DNA of 64,000 bases, taken from NCBI GenBank assembly GCA_002633025.1, contig NMRB01000080.1, forward strand, positions 272,823-336,822, in the 5' to 3' direction. This document shows, one piece after another, positions 30,488 through 43,764 of this stretch (positions within the stretch are counted from its first letter, which is position 1; every line of letters begins with the position of its first letter). Under the pieces are notes generated by a model, which saw only the letters and a program-made list of their open reading frames with translations, did not search any database and had not been told where the DNA came from. A program made the position numbers and the translations under genes. This DNA comes from Notospermus geniculatus. Its lineage: Eukaryota; Nemertea; Pilidiophora; Heteronemertea; Lineidae.

Positions 30488-31111
30488 CAGTTCCCAGGCA
30501 TAATTCAATCATCAGTGTATGCCTTTAAGTACCAGACATGATATGTCCAGTACCCACCCATTAAGGGTGAATCAGTAGTTTCCGAAAGGATGTCCAGGAC
30601 TTGACTTATGCCTCTTTCCTGACTTCTTACTTTGACATGTTAAAAGTACAGCACTGATGGAAGGTGACCTTAGTTGCTCCTTGCTGCAGTAGATGTCTCC
30701 CTAATTGCAAGTGAGGGGGTGAAAGTGATTCAAGTGACAGTGAAAGTGACTCTAGTTCTGAAGAGGAATCGTTGACTGACTAAATTTAGTATTCATTTAT
30801 TTTGGAATATTTTCAGTTTCATAAATGACATTTGAAGGAGAATTGTACATTGGAGATTTGACTAAATTTTGGGCTTTTGTGTGGAATCAACTTTAAATTC
30901 ATCTCTCATAGGAACTCAAGTTTTGGATTAGAATCATAGTTATTCATGTGTGGAATTTTTGTTAAATTAATTACCGGTACTCTTGTTAAATACTGCAGTA
31001 GAATCGTAGTTAGGAGACTGGACTAGTGTTCATGTGGAGTATTATATTCAGTATTATGGCAGGCTACCAGGTCGGAAATTCTGAACAGACTGCATGGAAT
31101 CCAGACATTTA

Positions 31112-31238
31112 GGGCCGATTTCACAAAGGGTGTTTAAGACTTAGACGCGTGTAACTTCACTAAATGCACGCACTTCCACCATGCATTTGACGAAGTTACA
31201 CACGTCTAAGTCTTAAACACCCTTTGTGAAATCGGCCC
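31112..31238. mobile_element. ~127-bp near-perfect foldback insertion
   Basis: gggccgatttcacaaagggt and its complement form the ends. Pairing continues for about 50 bases per arm (tgtttaagacttagacg). Absent from copy A. No ORF. Confidence 0.8.
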
Positions 31239-31719
31239 GAAGTGTTCCTGCGGAGACCACTTGAGATCTCATTTTAGGTAAACTGATAATGCGTAATTTG
31301 ATACGTCTGCTGGAGTTTCTGCCGCGGTCAGGGTTTGGTGGAATACTATACTTTAGTGTTAGTGTTAATTACAGTTTGCACAAACACATAGAATACCGGT
31401 ATATGTAATAAATTGATAAGTAAAAAGGTTGTGCGACTTATTTTGTCTCACTTGCATTTATAGGCAACTGAATGAGTACTGGTGTGACATTTATGAATGT
31501 TCCCAATCTGTGAGTACTGGTATTGTCTGACGGAATATAATTTGCGACTTCATGACAGGGGACACACAGAGAAACATGTTCTTCTATCATGCTCCTGTCC
31601 TAGACTTTTGCATTAGAACAGGTGGCCAGTAATAAAACCACAACACTTGATTGGGCGATTTGATGTCGGAACGTGGCTGTGGGTATTGGCGCGGCAAAGA
31701 GTGGAGGTGGCGGTCAACT

Positions 31720-32470
31720 GACTGTTATGATAAAGTAGTGCATCAATGAATCTAACGTAGTGGTGAACTGTTACGTTGAAGTCATAGTGCATAATCCATA
31801 ATCTGATAATCCAAAGTAATAAGTGAACTGTTACAATAAAGTAGTGCATAATCCAAAATTGTTATGATGAAGTAGTGCATAATCCGAAGTAGTGTGAACT
31901 GTTACGATGAAGTAGGGCCTAGGCCTAGTGCGTACCCGGTAATCCAAAGTAGTGTGAACTGTGATGATGAAGTAGTGCATAATCCAAAGTAGTGCCAGGT
32001 GAATTATTACAATGAAGTATAGTGCATAATCTAAAGTAGTGGTGAATTGTTACAAGTGGTGCATTAATCCAAAGTTGTGATAATCCAAAGTAGTGGTGAA
32101 TTGTTACAATAAAGAAGTGCGTTAATCCAAAGTTGTGATAATCCAAAGTAGTGGTGAATTGTTACAATAAAGAAGTGCGTTAATCCAAAGTTGTGATAAT
32201 CCAAAGTAGTGGTGAATTGTTAGTAGTTCATCAATCCAAAATAGTAATGAATTGTTACAATGAAGTAGTATAACAGTGCATAATCCAAAGTAGTGGTGAA
32301 TTGTTACAATGAAGACGTGCGTTAATCCAAAGTTGTGAAGTGCGTTAATCCAAAGTTGTGATGAGTTGTTACAATAAAGTAGTGCATCGATCCAAGTACG
32401 GTACGATGAGGAAGTGTGTTAATCCAAAGAAGTGGTGAGGTTCATCGGGAAGTCGTGCATTTGTCCAAAG
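31720..32470. repeat. Minisatellite, ~44-bp unit, copy B
   Basis: Same unit as 22500-23110, with different copy number and order, showing independent change after duplication. Confidence 0.85.
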
Positions 32471-32679
32471 AGATAATGACTAATCCAAATGAGTTAATCC
32501 TGAGTAGTCGTATAAAGTTAAACCAATGTTGAGTTGATCCAGAGTAATGGTATAAGTTAATCCCATTAGTCATGAGTTGATAGTTGTAAGATGTAGCGGA
32601 TTATCCAGCAGAGAAGAAATGAGTTAATCCAATCGTCGGTCATTCCAGCAGCAGATTGAATTTCCGAAACAATTTCAGT

Positions 32680-32860
32680 TCCTTGATTGGCCACAAGATG
32701 TCTTCCCTGTGACACCTTCCTTGAATGGCCAGTAGATGTCTTCCATGTGACACGTTCCTTGATTGGCCAATAGATGTCTTCCGATGTGACACATTCCTTG
32801 ATTGGCCACAGATGTCTTCCATGTGACACATTCCTTGATTGGCCACTAGAGGTCTCCCAT
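32680..32860. repeat. Minisatellite, ~42-bp unit, copy B
   Basis: About five copies of ttccttgattggccactaga plus tgtcttccatgtgacac. Confidence 0.8.
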
Positions 32861-33015
32861 GTGTATGATACATGTGGTGACACCTAGTGTCAATGTACTG
32901 GTGACACCTAGTGTGGAGACACGCTGAAAAGATCATAGGTCATACTTCCGGGTAGAAAACAATGGCATTTGGAGAGCGCCTGTGTGGGAGTGACATTAGT
33001 CCTTCCTTTTGGAAC

Positions 33016-36000
33016 TTCAAAGCAAACATCCCGCAGGCTTCAAAGTGCTCAGTTTTCGAATGACGTATATTGATAAAGACGCTTCGACAATGAAGCAAAA
33101 TGTTTGATTGAAGTTATCGTCTTTTTTCAAAACAATATAATCAGATCACACCCGAACTCCCACTGTTGATCATTTGACATTTTGTGGTTTTGTGCTGCGG
33201 GTGAGTTAGACTTGGAAGTTCAACAAAGGCAATGCGTTACCGGTACATTTCCGGGTAGACCGCTAATTGTACATATTTGGCATTGTCACCGGAAAACTGA
33301 GCAGTCTGAATATGAAAAGGGGTGGGCGAGGAAGTTCAGCGATCCATGATGTGTTTTGACTTCGGAATCCTTATACTCCTAGTTGCTTAGGCCCTGATTG
33401 GCATGTCCATTCCTTTGTTCCAAATTGGCTCCATGACAGGAAGGAGACCAGGTAGGGAAATGGGAGATGAGGAAGGTTAGCGGAGAGTATAGGAAAGGGA
33501 AAAGAGGAAGGAGAAAGGGAAAGGGAAAGAAAGCATTAGTTGAAAGAAAGGATCTCGGGGTAGTCAAAGCTCAAGTAGGAATTTGTCAGTTTGGTAGTGT
33601 CTCCTTCCTAACATGGGCTTTTGTTTACATCAACACAGCAGACGACATTGAAAGCACAACCACAACATAAGAAGGTAGTGAAGAGAGGATATAATCATAT
33701 TTTGAAAATATTTATTATAAATTGCTCAACCTTTCGGTACATGTATCGTCATACAAAAATTTATTACATATTTATACTAGGGTATGCAAAATTATTTATA
33801 ACAATTTGACACTAGGATCACCACACTACCACTGGCAATTGCAGTGAGTGACATCTTTTGCTGAACAGAGAAACTACTCATCCAAGAGACAAGGAAATTT
33901 ATGTTACCAAATGTTCACAGAAACCATTCAAGGGAATTGAAATATTTTCTTGAATTCCGTCACTTAGATACTTGTTGAGTATTGCATTGCACAAGACGAA
34001 GTGTTAAATGTAGAGTCACTGCAGCCAGGCTTCATATCCTGGGTTAATTCCAAATTCTTCCTTGTCCATGGGTGTGTTGTGTCCATGTCCAGTTGAGATG
34101 AGAAAGCAAGATCACATACTAAAGAACTAAATCTCATTGCATTATCTACACATATAGCTATATGCTATGTTCCATTGTATCTACAGTTGCATCTCAGATA
34201 CTGTCATGAAAATATTTACATCAATGGTCGCAACAACTGTCATCCAGTGGACCAATCAAATGAGAGATTTTATTCACTTCAGAGAGAAGTATTGTCTGCT
34301 GAGGTTTTACCTCTTATTTATACATGTAGTTCTTAAAATTAATTGCCAAAAGTTTCTTCTTGATTGTAAATTGAGGAAAATATCTTTTCTATAATGATTC
34401 TGTAATTGTTTGACTGTTTCGAAGGATGACAACTGAGGCATAAAATCTGAGACCAGCTAAAGTGTTTCAATTTGCTGTTGCCAGAAAAAAATAAACCCAT
34501 TGAAAAGTACCATTAAATATAACCCACACTTTACCAAGTGCAATAAGGCTCCCTGCCTTTGAGTACTGGTATAAAACTGTACCAATGCCTTGTTAGGGCA
34601 CAATCGTGTAAGTGGTACCTTCTATACTAGGACTCATTCTGGCAAAGAACCTTAGAATTAATGTACAATGAAAATTGGGAAAAAATTAAAGGGTTACAAA
34701 TAATGAGTGGGAGACTTCAAGCAATTGAAAAGAAAAAATTAACATATTGTGCTCTGAACTTGAGGAAGCAGTGTTGGGAAAATGAACCAAGATTGCATAA
34801 TGAACTAGACTCATTCTCAATGATTTTTCTTTGTTTTTCCGAAAAGCAACATGAAAGTTAGTGACAGGTTTGTCTTTTTGGTAATAATGTAGTTTTATTT
34901 TCATGCTTCCCATAACCAAAGCACATTACAATTATTTAATTGAGTACCATCTTACCAGGAAAATAAAATTATTTAGCCCATATTAAGGGCTAAATTTCAA
35001 AGATCTTAATAATGTAACGAACCCAAAGTAAAGTTTTAATTTGAAGAGTGGAATCGAAAGAGGATAACATAATGTTAAATTGGAAACTTAGTATAACTTA
35101 GAGAAAGATTCAAGATTGAGTAACTCAAATGAACTTAAGATTGAGAATTGAGTAGAGTATAATTGAGAACTGAGTAGAGTGTAATCGAAGAGTGAACAGA
35201 CAAATGAACTTAAAAGAACCAAAGATTCACAAAAATTAAGGAAAATTAAATGGAAGAAAAAAATAAATGCTCAGTTAGTAAGCAAATTAGCACCAAAGTG
35301 AAAAAGGAACTAGTAAAGGAATTCAACAATATTTGCTAGCATGTCTTTGCCAACGAGTGACTTGACATTGGCTAGTAATGAATAAATTAGTTAATTAGTT
35401 AACTTAAACTAAATGATTTGATAGATTTTCAAAACAAAAAGATAGATAATTCAGTTTCAGTAAAATGCATTTCTTGCAATAGATTAATAAACTAAAGATT
35501 CATAGTTAATTGATAGACTTGAAACATTTAACAAATTAAAGAGGTCAACTAAAGATTGCTTCAGATCAACAATTGAGATTCATATGTGTCTGCGCACATA
35601 TTATTTTTCACTGAATCTCGTAACAGAAAATTGTGCTCGTAACTCGTGGGTCAACAACAAAACAAGAAACCATTGAACAATAACATCTTGCTTTGTACAA
35701 AACTTAGAAATTATACAAATGTTATAGTTAAGCACAGAATAGTATAAAATTCTCAGTAGAAAAGAAGGTATTTATAATGTAATTAATTACCTAGTGAATA
35801 ATGTACAGGTGGTAGAACCTTTGACGCCTGAATTCGTGAACGAGGTCGGCCCGCCGAGGCGGGAGAACCCCGAAGATGAATACAGGAGTGAAAAGCCGAG
35901 GATAGTTTGACTGGCATCTGTTGACAATGAAGTGAATGAAATATTTTGTGAATTATATGAATGAGATACTTCAGGCTAACGTCTGCCCTTGTTTGTTTAC

Positions 36001-37568
36001 AAACAGATGCTGCAACAGCGTCTGTTATGAACAAATGCCAAGCCAATTGATGATAATACTTAAGAATTAATGCACTAAGCCCATGATCAAAGATTTTGCT
36101 TTTGGTAATGGGGTAGGAGGCAGTAGCAAACAGTTGAAAAATGTCAAGTAAGGAATGCCCCATCACCAGTTTCAGTCACCATGATTTTTGACCAAGAATG
36201 TCATCATGGTTTGAATAGTTAAGTTCAGAATTTGTTGTCATGGTTATAAGTTATTTTGATATATAACATTTATGATTAATAATTTTCATATTTGCCTCCT
36301 GTTAATGGACTTCAACACAAAAACGAAAAGTGAATGAAAAATTGTTTGAATTTTGACATGAATAAATAACTTAAACTGTAACTTAAATTTGTCATGAACC
36401 AACGCTGAAGACAAAATGATTTACATGAAGACTTTGAGTCGCTGACGTTCCACGTCAGGATTTGTGGTTGTAATGTACTGTATCTCTGTTGACCAAGCCG
36501 AAATGTGTGACCTCGAAACATCACAAAGTCAAGTGGTGAATTTTGTTAGTGTTTTCATTTGAAATTGCCGTCAACAGCCATTTCAATTACATCACTTGTG
36601 TGATCAAATGAGTGAGTGAAATTTTGATTAGACAGTACATTTGATGGTGTTTCTGAACACCAGGCCAGGCTCAGAAGCTGAACATGCCCTGATGTTAGAC
36701 TTGATTCACTTGATGAAGTGTCATGATGTAGGGCCATTTTCACAGAAAATGCCCTTTTCGGGTTTGACAAATTTAGATCACTTCAACCGACCCCTGCATC
36801 ACAAGGGGAAACGGTAAACCATCACATAGATATTTTCTTAACATTTGTCGAAACCCTCAGCAGTCCAAACAATGTCCTGATTGGAGCTCTGCATTATAAT
36901 GGTTAACAATACAACACTGGCATCACGCCGTCAACCAGACCAGCTGTTTGCTTGACATATCACCATTTGCAATACTAGTTTTTGACTATCACAGCTTGTA
37001 CCTAGTATTAATTTTGTGATAGCAAGATATGAGAAAGTGTTGACAAAAAAGCAGAATTCAAATTCTTAGGAATTTTCAAATAATTTTAGATATTTTTGAG
37101 AAATTCTCTGCAAGAGGCATGACTAGGTCGAACCTTCTGCAAAGATATTGAAGGTGATATTGAGAATCTGCGTTGGGTGCCACCCAAGGCAGTCAAAAGC
37201 AAACATAATATTGTAGAGAAGAGCTCAATCACATTCAGTTCTGCATAATCCCTTATCCGAAAGCGTAATACTCCATCCCAACAATTGGAAGACTGTCACT
37301 GGAACAGTATTCATAACAAGTGGACAGTTCTGCACCGAGTTCATATCCCTGCCGCCAATGACACAAGCGCGGCGTACTCCTCCGTCCTGACTAGCAGGAA
37401 TCGTCGTATCGTATCACAAAGTCTTGGAGATCGGATGAACGAAACACCAGATGATGTATCCAGTAATAGTTCATAACCACATTGGTTGTTGAATGGTTAC
37501 GGTAGAGTGTCCATCACGAAAACTGCCACTTAAATTTGTTAAAGTTTTTCCTAAATTCAGCATTCAAC
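33016..37568. other. Convergent intergenic region and likely 3' UTR of the LEV-10-like gene
   Basis: No coding signal on either strand; AT-rich. 35000-35560 is full of attaag, aattgag and agtaaa words. The part just below 37569 is probably the 3' UTR of the minus-strand gene, but I could not fix a poly(A) site. Short ORFs here look random. Confidence 0.5.
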
Positions 37569-37819
37569 TCATACGATGGAGATCTTCTGCATGGTTTCAC
37601 GGTTGATCATTCGGTCGGATGATTTGCTGCAGTGAGCCTGGTCGATCATGAATCGGATGTCGGATTCGTCAGCCTTGATGTTGTGGTGTGGGTGCTTCTT
37701 CTGTGACATGCTCCTCCTTCGGCGGTGGAACATACAGACGAGGATGATGATGAGCAGGAAGAGTGTGATGGCAACACCGAGGGCGATGTGGAGGACATTG
37801 TATGCTGGTGGTTTTGGAC
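37569..37819 (-). CDS. lev-10: LEV-10-like exon 10: membrane span and cytoplasmic tail
   Basis: Acceptor ctgttttgcag; the exon opens with GT, which completes a TGT Cys codon with the last T of the LDLa exon. Then PKPPAYN, a hydrophobic span VLHIALGVAITLFLLIIILV, and CMFHRRRRS as stop-transfer. The tail of about 50 residues ends MQKISIV before TGA. The last four residues fit a class I PDZ ligand (S/T-X-V). Reading back through the intron gives a longer frame starting MKLALVIV, which I attribute to the pyrimidine-rich intron end. Confidence 0.85.
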
Positions 37820-38495
37820 CTGCAAAACAGTAGGAAGGGAATATTATAGCAATTGTCAGACAACCCAAGACTATAACCAATGCAAGCTTCAATGTGTATT
37901 AAAACATCTGTTAATCTCAGTTCAACAATTTTTAAAATTTTTTGATCACAAAGAAGAATGCATTAGTAGAACATCTACAGTAAGAACTATAATGAGAGAG
38001 TTTGAAGCATTATTTCAAAAGATTTTAAAGTTATAATCAAACGCTCAAATTCTCTCTTTGGTTATATTGACACTAACAAGATGACTGCTCAGATTCTTTC
38101 AAATGATCATCCCACTTGATGTGGGAGGATGTATTTTAAAAGAATGGTGAGCAGATATCTTGTATTCAACACTATACTGAACAGATAATCCTTTGGCAAG
38201 CATGGAGCTATGATGCTGGGCCACTCTTGAAAGTTTTTAGTGTCAGAGTTAGTTCAAGGAAAATGCTTTAGATTTACCGGTAGTCAAATTCTAAAACAGG
38301 CAACATGCTCAATTTAAACTCCATGCATCCCAAGGCAACAGATGCGAGTGCATCAAGCTCTGCAGAAGGATAGGCCTCTTAAAATGGCTGCTGGATCATG
38401 CATCAAACAGGATGAAGGGTGAAGTGAAAGATGTCATGATACAGGGCCACAGGGGTCTGTCCCTCTTGTAGCGCCAGTTTCCTCGCACTGTCTAA

Positions 38496-38639
38496 ACTCT
38501 CAAACTCATCTCTCCGGCTACAATATCGATCACTATCACCATCTGTGATTGGATAACGAACTAGCTACGCTCCAATCAGATGATGGCACTTACCTTGAGC
38601 TAACAAGAGAAATAGTTAAAGGAGAGTAAGTTTGAGAGT
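38496..38639. mobile_element. 144-bp foldback element
   Basis: actctcaaactcatctctcc at the left pairs with the complement of ggagagtaagtttgagagt at the right. No ORF. Confidence 0.5.
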
Positions 38640-40904
38640 GAGCTAGGCTGCCGCATCTACAGAGCAGCATAATAAGAAAAACTGTTTTGGCTGGTTGCAC
38701 TTAAGGCCAAGAGAATCTACAACAAGTAACCATCGGTTGGGTGTAAACTCTACCAGGCCTAAAATACAATTGACCAGAGCAATCTTTCTTATTATGATGT
38801 CCTAACTGATGATAGGCTGACCTACGGTCTACAAATGACACATGACGCTACTATATCTAGGCAATGGGGTGCTTTGAGGTTTTTCATGGTTTCGTGTTGG
38901 ATGGAGTGCAAAGTGGTCAGGGTAGGGTGTGAAGAACAGCGACAACACAAACAACATCAAGAAATCTTATTTTCATCTCAGTTTCAACAAATTTCTCATT
39001 GTCAGACATCAAACAAAGTACTTTTTTCTTCACCAATTGGTTCACTCTATTCAGAACCATAACAATTTGTTCACCAGTACAAGATTCTCAAATATTTCAG
39101 TTCAACATTCAGATCCAAGTAGTTCGGGTTTACATCTTGAGACAGTCCAGTTGTAAAATTTGTTCTGATTTCCAAATACATAACAGCAACACAAACACAA
39201 AAGCAAGAAGTAACTAGGAAGGAAAGGAAGTACAAACCAAATGGATCTCATTGGACTTAGAACAAGTGGTGTGTTCCGTGCATTTAGAACTCCAGCGGAA
39301 CACCAAGTGGTGGTTGTGTTTTGAAATGCAAGCTAGTATGGTGTGTTGGACGAAAGGATGGTTAATGCAGGGAGGTGGGTGGAAAGTGCAAATGGTGTTG
39401 CTTCTGTAGCGAAGCTGAACATGGGAGGTTGAATGATGAGACCTAGCTAGCGGTCGGTCGGTTATGTCACTCTGCAAGCGAAGATTGTGAAGAAGGCAAA
39501 GCATACCATGCTCTGTAAGCATGATCACACATTCCAAATAGTTTCAAGGCAAGCAGGAGTCAAGGATTTATTTCAAACAATTGAGATGTTGTTTGAGATG
39601 AAATCCTTGATTCATCATTGGCAAGACAGGATAAGCATCCACACTTTTCCAAAACTCCTCACTGAGGATTTTGGCAAAGCTAGGACTCGCTGGTGATTGG
39701 CAGAAGATGGAAGATGGTTAAAAAAGGATAGGATGAATATGATTGGACAAAACAAACCAATCACACCATTTCAATGATCTGATTGACTAGTTGTCTACCA
39801 ATGAAGTTGGAATCCATGAGGCTAAGATGAAAACAATTGTATATCTTCTTTTTCCTTCAGGTTTTGATTTTTGGTTTGGAATTTGTTAGTAGCTACAAAA
39901 GGGTAAAGAGAAATATTTTATCATTTTCTGTTTCATCTTTTGCCTCTGGACTTGGACTGGAAGAGGAGATGAGGTTATGCATCAGGTAGCATGCTTCAGG
40001 ATCATCAAGCTATGGTTTATTTGCTGAAGTAAGATGAAGTTTCTATTAGCATTACTCGTTGCTTGTTAGTGCTGATTCTATAGTGTGCTGATAAATTGAT
40101 GATAACAAAGGCATTAGTAATATGAACACAAGCATCAATGCAATCACTAGGTTAGTTTTGTCTCAAAATCCAATAGTTCTTGCCACCGATCCTATTGTAT
40201 TCCCATTTGTTTGGAATAAGTCATAGGTTCGGGTGAAAGAAATACTGGAGTCTCATGCTCTTTGACTTACCCTCACGAGAAGCACCTGAAGGGTCAAAGT
40301 TCGAGTTTGAATCAACAGCCATACAGTTTGAATGGCTTTGGAACTCAAACCATCAAAACTGCACCTAGTGTTGTCATCACAAAGTAACTATAAGGAAGGC
40401 ATTACAACATCAAGGGCAGAAATGGGGCTTGTTAAAAACAGCCTTTTCTTTGAGGATTCACATACAATCTTTCTTCATTTTATCAAAGCATAAGAATATC
40501 TGCAACTATTCTTGCCTGTCATCACTGTTGATATCTTGACCGTTTTCAAAAGGTTTTGATATTTTGTATAAAAAGCACTTCAAATGTCATCTAAAGACAT
40601 CAAAGGAAGTGCAAATGGACAAGAAGGCAATGGATGTCATCTTCCAGGGGCCCAGGATTCATTCCTTATAAGGATACAAAATTCAGAATGTCAGTGTTGC
40701 TATACTTACCAGGGAAGGGTTTTTGCTAACACTAAACACTTAAGGAATTGCATAAAAAATTGTGCATGAATATCATGAAGCTGAAATGAAGTGGGATGAG
40801 GAGGAAGAAAAATGATGAAGCTGTGAAAAGAAGGATGATGAATAGAAACAAAGCAGTGAATATAAATAAAATGACTGAAATAAATCTGATTAAAATGTTG
40901 AAGT

Positions 40905-41000
40905 CAGATTCAGCACACTAGAGATCAGCACACTTTTCTTTAGATCATCAGCACACTTGGCTCATCAGCACTTTTCTGATGATCACCAACACACTTTGGT
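40905..41000. repeat. Short repeat of atcagcacactt words
   Basis: About four copies of gatcagcacactttt or catcagcacacttgg-like words. Non-coding. Confidence 0.6.
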
Positions 41001-41141
41001 TCTTGTTTCTCATACAGTATCAATCAGCAGTTTGTCCTTCAAGCATGCTACTAGTGCTTGTTCACACTTTTTGGCAAAGAACATTGAACAATCATTCAAA
41101 AGGGGCAAAGAAGACACTCACACAAACTGACTGAAGTCTAG

Positions 41142-41219
41142 TTCACCTTAACTTGGTCACAGCACATTAAAGTAGTAGCATTTGTGAATGCACATTTAGT
41201 GTGACCAAGTTACGTTGAA
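41142..41219. mobile_element. 78-bp foldback
   Basis: ttcaccttaacttggtcac and the complement of gtgaccaagttacgttgaa pair at the ends. No ORF. Confidence 0.5.
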
Positions 41220-41689
41220 TCCAACAACAGTGATCACTGTAAACCATTTCTCTCTCTTCCACTCGCAGTCCTTCACCAATTCATTAAAATATCTTCACAC
41301 TTCTAACCAAGAACCAGGGTCCATGGCTAACACACCAATCCTCGAGCAATTCAGAAAAATATTGCCACTATGGAAAGTGATGATTGTGTGGAATATTTTT
41401 TTGCAATTGATTGAGGATTTTCCCACTCACACAATGATGATCACACCGGCTAACAGAAACTAGCCCTCACTCATTCAATCTCTCAAGTCACTGGTGCGAT
41501 CATCTCATGCAATCATGCATCAGACTCAACTACCAGTAGCAAGAATCATACAGAATATACTAATTAGCATAGTTCAGCTCGATCTGAAATGGTTGGTAAA
41601 GCTGAAATCCAATCTTCTTCCTTGGCAAATCATTTGTCATTCAACAAGTGGTTCTCATAGTGCCAACAATCACTCTTTCATTCATGCCA

Positions 41690-42545
41690 TCATTCATTCT
41701 TGCTTCAATCACAAGCAGTCAGAGGCATTCACTCCAACATTCTTGCTTCAATCACAAGCAGTCAGAACCATTCACTCAACTCTCAGGCCATTCATTCCAA
41801 CATTCTTGCTTCAATCACAAGCAGTCAGAACAATTCACTCAACTCTCAGGCCATTCATTCCAACATTCTTGCTTCAATCACAAGCAGTCAGAGCCACTCA
41901 GTCCAACTTTCAGGCCATTCACTTCAACTCTCAGGTCATTCACTCCAACATTCTTGCTTCAATCACAAGCAGTCAGAACCATTCATTCCAACATTCTTGC
42001 TTCAATCACAGAACCATTTACTCCAACATTCTTGCTTCAATCACAGAACCATTTACTCCAACATTCTTGCTTCAATCACTAGCAGTCAGAGGCACTCAGT
42101 CCAACTCTCAGGCCATTCACTCCAACTCTCAGGCCATTCACTCCAACATTCTTGCTTCAATCACAATCAGTCAGAGCCACTCAGTCCACCTTTCAGGCCA
42201 TTCACTTCAACTCTCAGGTCATTCACTCCAACATTCTTGCTTCAGTCACAAGCAGTCAGAACCATTCATTCAACTCTCAGGCCATTCATTCCAACATTCT
42301 TGCTTCAATCACAAACAGTCAGAGGCATTCACTTCAACTCTCAGGATTCACTCCAACATTCTTGCTTCAACCACAGAAAATCAGAACCATTCATTTCAAC
42401 TCTCAGACCATTCACTCCAACTCTCAGGCCATTCACTCCAACTCTCAGGCCATTCACTCCAACCATCAGGCCATTCACTCCAACTCTCAGGCCATTCACT
42501 CCAACATTCTTGCTTCAATCACAAGCAGTCAGAGACACTCACATC
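41690..42545. repeat. Large minisatellite in intron 9
   Basis: Built from two modules: ~21-bp ggccattcactccaactctc and a longer one with acattcttgcttcaatcac and aagcagtcag. Lengths are mostly multiples of three, so it yields long plus-strand ORFs rich in HSNS and LASIT. I do not consider these genes. Confidence 0.9.
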
Positions 42546-43427
42546 AGTTAATGTCAGATTCACCTCCCTCTCACCACAGCCACGTTCAGTCACTCCATTT
42601 CAGTCGTGCCAAACTAGCATACACTAGCATACTCTACCATTCACCCAAGAGAGAACTCGAAGAGTCTCTGCTCCATTCACACACTGTTGCACTCAGCAGA
42701 GTACAACAACCATTCACACATGTCTGAATTGGTCACAGTGATCTCGCTCGAGACTGCCACAAGACCAAGACCAAGGCTTCCAGAGAAACACGTGAACATG
42801 ATCACGGGCAAGTCTCCACATTCACACAGACCTGTCATCGACAGATCACACATTCACTCGTGTTGTATTGGGGCATGTTCATGAAATCACTCATTCAATG
42901 TGAACACTCACTCACTCATTCACTCATGCACTCACTCATGGTTTGAACTCATGATTGTCAAGTTCAATTTCCATAAGGATGATAGAGATGTAAGAAATGA
43001 GAGAGGTCAAAGAGAATGAAGATGGTAATGACCTTCATCGACCCTGAAAGTTAGATAAGCGACCTCGAAAGGTCAAGTATCAGTACCTAAAATAGAAGCT
43101 ACTTGATAACATGATCTCTATTTAGCATAGCTATCATAGGAAGTACCATCCTTGTCTCCGGTGCTGGGTTCAAATAATCAGAATCTGTCTCATCCTTGTA
43201 GTTTAATGAAAGATTTAGAAGCTGGTTTTTTGCCATGAGGCAGACTTTCGCTTCATTCTTCAAAATGACAAGACAAAGTCCCGAAAATTGAACCTGCACC
43301 TGAAAATTTCCCAATAAATGCCACAAGGAAACATCTGACTTTGTCAAATGAATTCAAGTGGGATTAATTGGTAGAATGGTAATTTCTATGGCCTAACTCA
43401 TCATGTTTCTTAGAAGGGGAAACTTAC

Positions 43428-43547
43428 AGGCAATAGTTTCATCAGATTCGTCATCAGCACCGCAGTTTTTGTACTTGTTGCATTCGAGGTGTTTGGCAAT
43501 ACAGTATTGAGATCGTTTGCATTTGAAGCCACCAGAGCAGTCGTCAC
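43428..43547 (-). CDS. lev-10: LEV-10-like exon 9: LDLa domain
   Basis: 120 bases, phase 1 at both ends, acceptor tctcccttcag, donor gtaagt. It encodes five of six LDLa cysteines in order (C at SGGFKC, QYC, LEC, KNC). The sixth is made when the final T joins GT of exon 10. The acidic DDESDE supplies the usual calcium-binding residues. Being symmetric, it is a module that can be gained or lost as a unit. Confidence 0.88.
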
Positions 43548-43764
43548 CTGAAGGGAGAAGGGAGGAGACATGAACATCATGCTGCAACCTCAAATATGAC
43601 AAACAACTCTAAGGATGGAGAATTATTGATGAGAACAAGAGCATCGCATTTGATTTGTAAGTACTTCTGTAGCTGTTGCCATAGAGACCAATAAATTGCT
43701 TTATACCAATATCTCAGAGTTTAAATCTTGCTTCAAGGTTTTAAGGGCAGATGGGGACACTTAC

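Larger units (their letters stand above)
23578..33015 (+). repeat. Large tandem duplication, copy B
   Basis: Direct repeat of 14928-23577. It begins with the orphan tail of ZC29 and ends ccttccttttggaac at 33015. At about 9.44 kb it is longer because of insertions near 24360, 25836, 28841, 30246 and 31112 and expanded minisatellites. Confidence 0.9.
30040..33015 (+). other. Spacer after ZC31B
   Basis: Counterpart of 21203-23577. No gene seen. It contains foldback elements at 30246-30487 and 31112-31238 and minisatellites at 31720-32470 and 32680-32860. Confidence 0.5.
37820..43427 (-). other. Intron 9 of the LEV-10-like gene
   Basis: 5.6 kb, phase 1, donor gtaagt at 43422-43427. It holds a foldback at 38496-38639, a short repeat at 40905-41000, a foldback at 41142-41219 and a large minisatellite at 41690-42545. 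No exon recognised. Confidence 0.7.

Noticed and set aside
38835-39537. Overlapping short ORFs on both strands
   Set aside because: No domains, no codon bias, within an intron; consistent with chance.
41494-42627. 377-codon plus-strand ORF and overlapping frames
   Set aside because: It lies over a minisatellite inside an intron; the residues simply follow the DNA repeat in all three frames.
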